A DNA stretch of 64,000 nt, from NCBI RefSeq assembly GCF_016811105.1, contig NZ_JAFBGM010000002.1:744001-808000 (forward strand), read 5' to 3'. Source of the DNA: Aurantibacter crassamenti. Lineage in GTDB: Bacteria > Bacteroidota > Bacteroidia > Flavobacteriales > Flavobacteriaceae. Positions 61,012 to 64,000 of this stretch are shown piece after piece. A model generated the notes under the pieces. The model had not been told where the DNA came from. It did not search any database and saw only the letters and a list, made by a program, of their open reading frames with translations. Each line of letters opens with the position of its first letter. Position 1 is the first letter of the stretch. The translations under genes were made by a program, and so were the position numbers.

Positions 61012-62145
61012 CTAGTTAACATAACAAGTTGTACCAGCACTTGGCTTCACTTCAAATGCCTCTAAACAAATATTAAATTTTTCTTTGTAAGCTTCTGTTG
61101 CTGTTTTAATAAAATCATCAACACCATTTTCATGAACAATATTAAGCGTACAACCACCAAACCCACCTCCGGTTTGTCTTGCTCCTAATACATTCGAATT
61201 CCATTTTGAAAAATCAACCAAAAAATCAGATTCCGGACAACTCACTTTATAAAGTCGGCTAATTCCATCATGTGCTTCGTATAAAATTTGACCAACCAAT
61301 TCTAAATTATTCTCAGTAAGTGCTTCCGCCAAATTATGAACCCTTTTATTTTCTGCGATTATATAAGAACATCGATTAAAAACAGTTTCAGAAATTCGTT
61401 CCTTCACACTTTCCAACATTTCAATAGAAACATCTCGTAGTGAATTAACTTCAGAAAAATCTTTTTTTAATACAGCTACACCTTCTTCACACTCTTTTTT
61501 ACGGGTGTTATATTCACTAGACGCCAAATTGTGCGAAACTTTTGTATTTAATAAAATGAGTTTATACGGATGTAAATTTATGGGGATTGGTTTATACTCT
61601 AATGATCTACAATCTAATAATAGCACATGCCCTTCTACACTCATTACAGAAGCAAATTGATCCATTATACCACATTGCGTACCTGCATAGGTGTGTTCAG
61701 CTATTTGAGACAATTTCACCATTTCCATTTTGGAAAGCCCTAATTCAAAAAGTTCATTTAGCCCATATGCTAGTCCACATTCTAATGCAGCTGATGAACT
61801 TAACCCTGATCCTGTTGGTAGGTTGCTAACTATTGTACAATCAAAACCACGAAGCTTGTCGGTACGTTTCGATATTTCATTAAGTACACCTAGAATATAA
61901 TTTTCCCATTCAATGGCACTTTTATCTAAAGCATTTAAGTTTAATTCAAATCCGGTATCAAAAGTCTTACTATAAACATTGCAATTATTTTGTGTACCAT
62001 TTTTTTTGAACTCAAAAATGATTTTTTTTTCAATTGCTGTTGGTAGCACAAAACCCATATTATAATCAGTATGTTCACCAATTAAATTAATACGACCTGG
62101 AGATTCAACCGTCAATTCGGGTTTAAAACTTTCTAAAAACTGCAT
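61012..62145 (-). CDS. galK: Galactokinase
   Basis: The 377-residue GHMP kinase has all three motifs: the galactokinase signature GRINLIGEHTDYNMGFVLP (about 17-35), the ATP-binding LPTGSGLSSSAALE (about 115), and the C-terminal RQTGGGFGGCTLNIV. It phosphorylates galactose at C1 as the first step of the Leloir pathway. It follows the formylglycine-generating-enzyme gene by nine bases and a sulfatase on the same strand, which suggests use of galactose from sulfated galactans. Confidence 0.95.
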   Translation of the reverse strand: MQFLESFKPELTVESPGRINLIGEHTDYNMGFVLPTAIEKKIIFEFKKNGTQNNCNVYSKTFDTGFELNLNALDKSAIEWENYILGVLNEISKRTDKLRGFDCTIVSNLPTGSGLSSSAALECGLAYGLNELFELGLSKMEMVKLSQIAEHTYAGTQCGIMDQFASVMSVEGHVLLLDCRSLEYKPIPINLHPYKLILLNTKVSHNLASSEYNTRKKECEEGVAVLKKDFSEVNSLRDVSIEMLESVKERISETVFNRCSYIIAENKRVHNLAEALTENNLELVGQILYEAHDGISRLYKVSCPESDFLVDFSKWNSNVLGARQTGGGFGGCTLNIVHENGVDDFIKTATEAYKEKFNICLEAFEVKPSAGTTCYVN

Positions 62146-62154
62146 CTACTTAGA

Positions 62155-63294
62155 TTATTTTTTATTTGCTAACATGGAAGGAGTTACAACAGTTCTAAAT
62201 CCCAAATGTTCTAGTGAAGAATCAAGACTTGTTGCCATTCTAGCCGAAATACGATAACTAGCGCAATAAGAAGCATTACATAAAAACGAACCACCTTTCA
62301 TTACTTTTTCTTTTGCATAAGGATCTCGATCATTAAACGCACTTGATGCTCCTTGCGGATTATGCAATTCAGTACCTTGAGCCGCAGCTTCTTTATAGTA
62401 ATTTGTATTGTACCAATCGCTTGTCCATTCCCAAACATTACCCGCCATATCATATATTCCATTTTCATTTGGTGGATATGATTTCACCGGAGCTCGAGAT
62501 TCAAACCCATCGGCCATAGTATTGGTTACAGGAAATTCACCTTCCCAAGAATTAGCATTTTTTGCTAAAACACTAGTATCATCACCCCAAGTAAATATAT
62601 TGTCAGGATTAGCACCACCAGCGGCTAACTCCCATTCAGCCTCAGTTGGCAATCGATGTCCACTCCATTCACAATAAGCCATCGCATCTTCATAGGCAAT
62701 ATGAACAACTGGATTGTTATCTAAGCCTTTAATTGAACTTCCAGGTCCGTTTGGGTGTTTCCAACTTGCACCAATAGTCCAATTCCACCATTGCGAAAAA
62801 TCATAAAGATTAGCAACAGCGCTTTTGGCTTTTTTAAAAGTCAAAGATCCAGGTTGCATGATACTGTCATGTGGTTTTGGCGTACCAGCTGGTAGTTGCT
62901 TTTTCATTTCTTCCCAATCTAATTCTCGTTCAGCTACCGTTATATATCCCGTTTCTTTTACAAATTTTGAAAACTGTGCATTTGTCACCTCGGTCACATC
63001 GATAAAAAACCCATCTACGGCAACTTCAACATTAGGACTTTCATGCCCCATTACCATTTTATCTTGTGCAACTGCACCTTGAGAAAATTTAGATCCTGCA
63101 ACCCAAACCATCCCTTCAGGAGTCTCTATATCTACCGGTTGCTCTGTGATTAGATTTACTGGGACTTTTTTAGAAACACTTTTAGTTTCAGTTGTAGTAT
63201 TTTCAATTTTTACAGCATCAGATTTCTTAACATCTTTACATTGAAAAAAAAGTCCGAGTAAAAAAACTAGCGTAATATTTTTATATAATTGCAT
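62155..63294 (-). CDS. Lipoprotein formylglycine-generating enzyme (SUMF1 family)
   Basis: The 379-residue protein has a lipobox (LGLFFQCKD, Cys19) and an FGE-sulfatase domain from about residue 60: MVWVAGSKFSQG, DVTEVTNAQFSKFV, HRLPTEAEWELAAGGA, GIYDMAGNVWEWTSDWY and HLGFRTV. Cys339 and Cys344 in GGSFLCNASYC correspond to the active-site Cys-x4-Cys pair of true formylglycine-generating enzymes, which bind copper and oxidise a sulfatase cysteine. Most bacterial SUMF1 relatives lack this pair, so this one is probably active. A sulfatase gene lies just upstream on the same strand. Confidence 0.88.
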   Translation of the reverse strand: MQLYKNITLVFLLGLFFQCKDVKKSDAVKIENTTTETKSVSKKVPVNLITEQPVDIETPEGMVWVAGSKFSQGAVAQDKMVMGHESPNVEVAVDGFFIDVTEVTNAQFSKFVKETGYITVAERELDWEEMKKQLPAGTPKPHDSIMQPGSLTFKKAKSAVANLYDFSQWWNWTIGASWKHPNGPGSSIKGLDNNPVVHIAYEDAMAYCEWSGHRLPTEAEWELAAGGANPDNIFTWGDDTSVLAKNANSWEGEFPVTNTMADGFESRAPVKSYPPNENGIYDMAGNVWEWTSDWYNTNYYKEAAAQGTELHNPQGASSAFNDRDPYAKEKVMKGGSFLCNASYCASYRISARMATSLDSSLEHLGFRTVVTPSMLANKK

Positions 63295-63364
63295 TCTATT
63301 TTTGTTCTATTTTGAATCGGCAATTTAATTATTATTCCTTGCTGAACAATCAAAAAGTCAAGAT

Positions 63365-64000
63365 TCATTCGTTTAATAAACCAGTATCAATTAAAGGAAT
63401 ATTAAAACTCTCTAACTCGGGTATATCACGTTCGTTATTGAATATTTTTGCTGCCTTCTCTAATATTTCTGGGTGTGCCTCAGCAATATTCTGCTGCTCA
63501 GTTGGGTCATCTTTTAAATTATAAAGCTCAATGGTAGCTTTGTCTTTAGAATTTAAATTTTGGCGAACTACTTTCCAGTCACCCATTCGCATAGCAACTT
63601 GCCCCCCATAACTTGGAAACTCCCAATACAAAAACTCATGTTTTTTTTGATTTTCTTCGGATAAAAAAGTAGGTAATAAGCTAATACCATCTGTTTCTGT
63701 AGTTACCTTATAATCTGCAATATCTGCAAAAGTTGCAAGCATATCATAATGAGCAGAAACCACATCACTCTTTGAACCTGGACTTATTTTATCTGGCCAA
63801 GAAGCAATCATAGGTACACGTATTCCACCTTCATACAAAAACCCTTTACCCCTACCGTATTGTCCTTCAAATGGTTTAGCACTCTCAAAATATTCTGGGT
63901 CTGCTCCACCAGCATAGCTAGGTCCATTATCCGAAGTGAAAATAATTAGTGTATTATCATAAATTCCTTCATCTTTTAGTTGCTGTACAAGCTTACCAAT
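63365..64000 (-). CDS. Sulfatase, N-terminus cut by window edge
   Basis: The frame enters from the right edge and ends at 63365; the first codons are outside. The visible part of about 211 residues matches arylsulfatase C-terminal halves: IIFTSDNGPSYAGGADPEYF, YGRGKGFLYEGGIRVPMIAS, FADIADYK, YWEFPSYGGQVAMRMGDWKV and a final NLKDDPTEQQNIAEAHPEIL. The active-site CxPSR motif and signal peptide lie beyond the window. It is followed on the same strand by the lipoprotein FGE and galactokinase, so it probably removes sulfate from an algal galactan. Confidence 0.9.
   Translation of the reverse strand: MGKLVQQLKDEGIYDNTLIIFTSDNGPSYAGGADPEYFESAKPFEGQYGRGKGFLYEGGIRVPMIASWPDKISPGSKSDVVSAHYDMLATFADIADYKVTTETDGISLLPTFLSEENQKKHEFLYWEFPSYGGQVAMRMGDWKVVRQNLNSKDKATIELYNLKDDPTEQQNIAEAHPEILEKAAKIFNNERDIPELESFNIPLIDTGLLNE

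Noticed and set aside
1-64000. tRNA, rRNA, CRISPR, insertion sequences or phage genes
   Set aside because: I looked for cloverleaf-like segments, regular repeats with spacers, transposase motifs and terminal inverted repeats and saw none that could be supported.

Overview
The window is low-GC chromosomal DNA from a member of the Bacteroidota, most likely a marine Flavobacteriaceae. The evidence is the family set: 2TM-domain proteins, a LETM1-related biofilm protein, GIN-domain DUF2807, DUF4331, TIGR04283 glycosyltransferase, an OxyR/Dps pair, and many short-signal lipoproteins. The promoters follow the TTTG / TAnnTTTG pattern typical of this phylum. Sulfatase, sulfatase-maturation and galactokinase genes at the right edge fit life on sulfated algal polysaccharides. 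The genus cannot be fixed from the sequence. No rRNA, tRNA, CRISPR array, phage or transposase gene was seen; the window looks like core and flexible chromosome rather than a mobile island.

Left part (1-12.8 kb): a truncated MFS transporter; a small overlapping cluster (DUF2490 barrel, alpha/beta hydrolase-OsmC fusion, YdeI-like protein); a YceI-like protein; an ECF sigma / RskA-type anti-sigma pair; then a stress block. The stress block holds a soluble histidine kinase and a sigma-54-dependent response regulator, followed by a clear -24/-12 promoter with helically phased repeats in front of a GreA/GreB-C-like gene. After it come a small exported protein, a second Gre-like paralogue translationally coupled to a helical protein, a tandem universal stress protein and an MscS-type channel.

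Middle (12.9-34 kb): TIGR04283 glycosyltransferase divergent from DUF547 and an RND/MMPL exporter; a minus-strand trio of exported proteins (DUF4331, DUF4331-like lipoprotein, TPR lipoprotein); the LETM1-related protein; and a five-gene operon in which a LytS-type kinase carrying a C-terminal 2TM domain is followed by three free-standing 2TM proteins and a LytTR regulator. Then come an FAD-dependent dehydrogenase, a DEAD-box helicase, peptidase E, a double SnoaL/NTF2-like exported protein, an unrecognised 572-residue lipoprotein, a GH10-like glycosidase and an EEP-family phosphatase/nuclease.

Right part (34-64 kb): a Crp/Fnr regulator, a decayed PaiB-like FMN-binding gene, a phosphoesterase lipoprotein, TfoX-N, Dps divergent from OxyR, a D-Ala-D-Ala carboxypeptidase, NudK, a YtcJ-type amidohydrolase, and a Tat-linked sugar-oxidation module (gluconate-2-dehydrogenase subunit 3-like, GMC dehydrogenase with a putative Fe-S motif, TIM-barrel isomerase). 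These are followed by DUF2461, AIM24/TIGR00266, a CBM-like/erythromycin-esterase fusion, and a PadR-PspC-DUF2807 envelope-stress operon with a DUF4870 gene upstream. The window ends with an exported beta-helix protein, a dipeptide epimerase coupled to an AONS-like PLP enzyme, thioredoxin reductase, an orphan LytTR regulator, galactokinase, a lipoprotein formylglycine-generating enzyme and a truncated sulfatase.

The most promising leads for something undescribed are the sigma-54-controlled Gre-like block at 5.9-11.5 kb and the 2TM-domain kinase/effector array at 21.3-24.5 kb.
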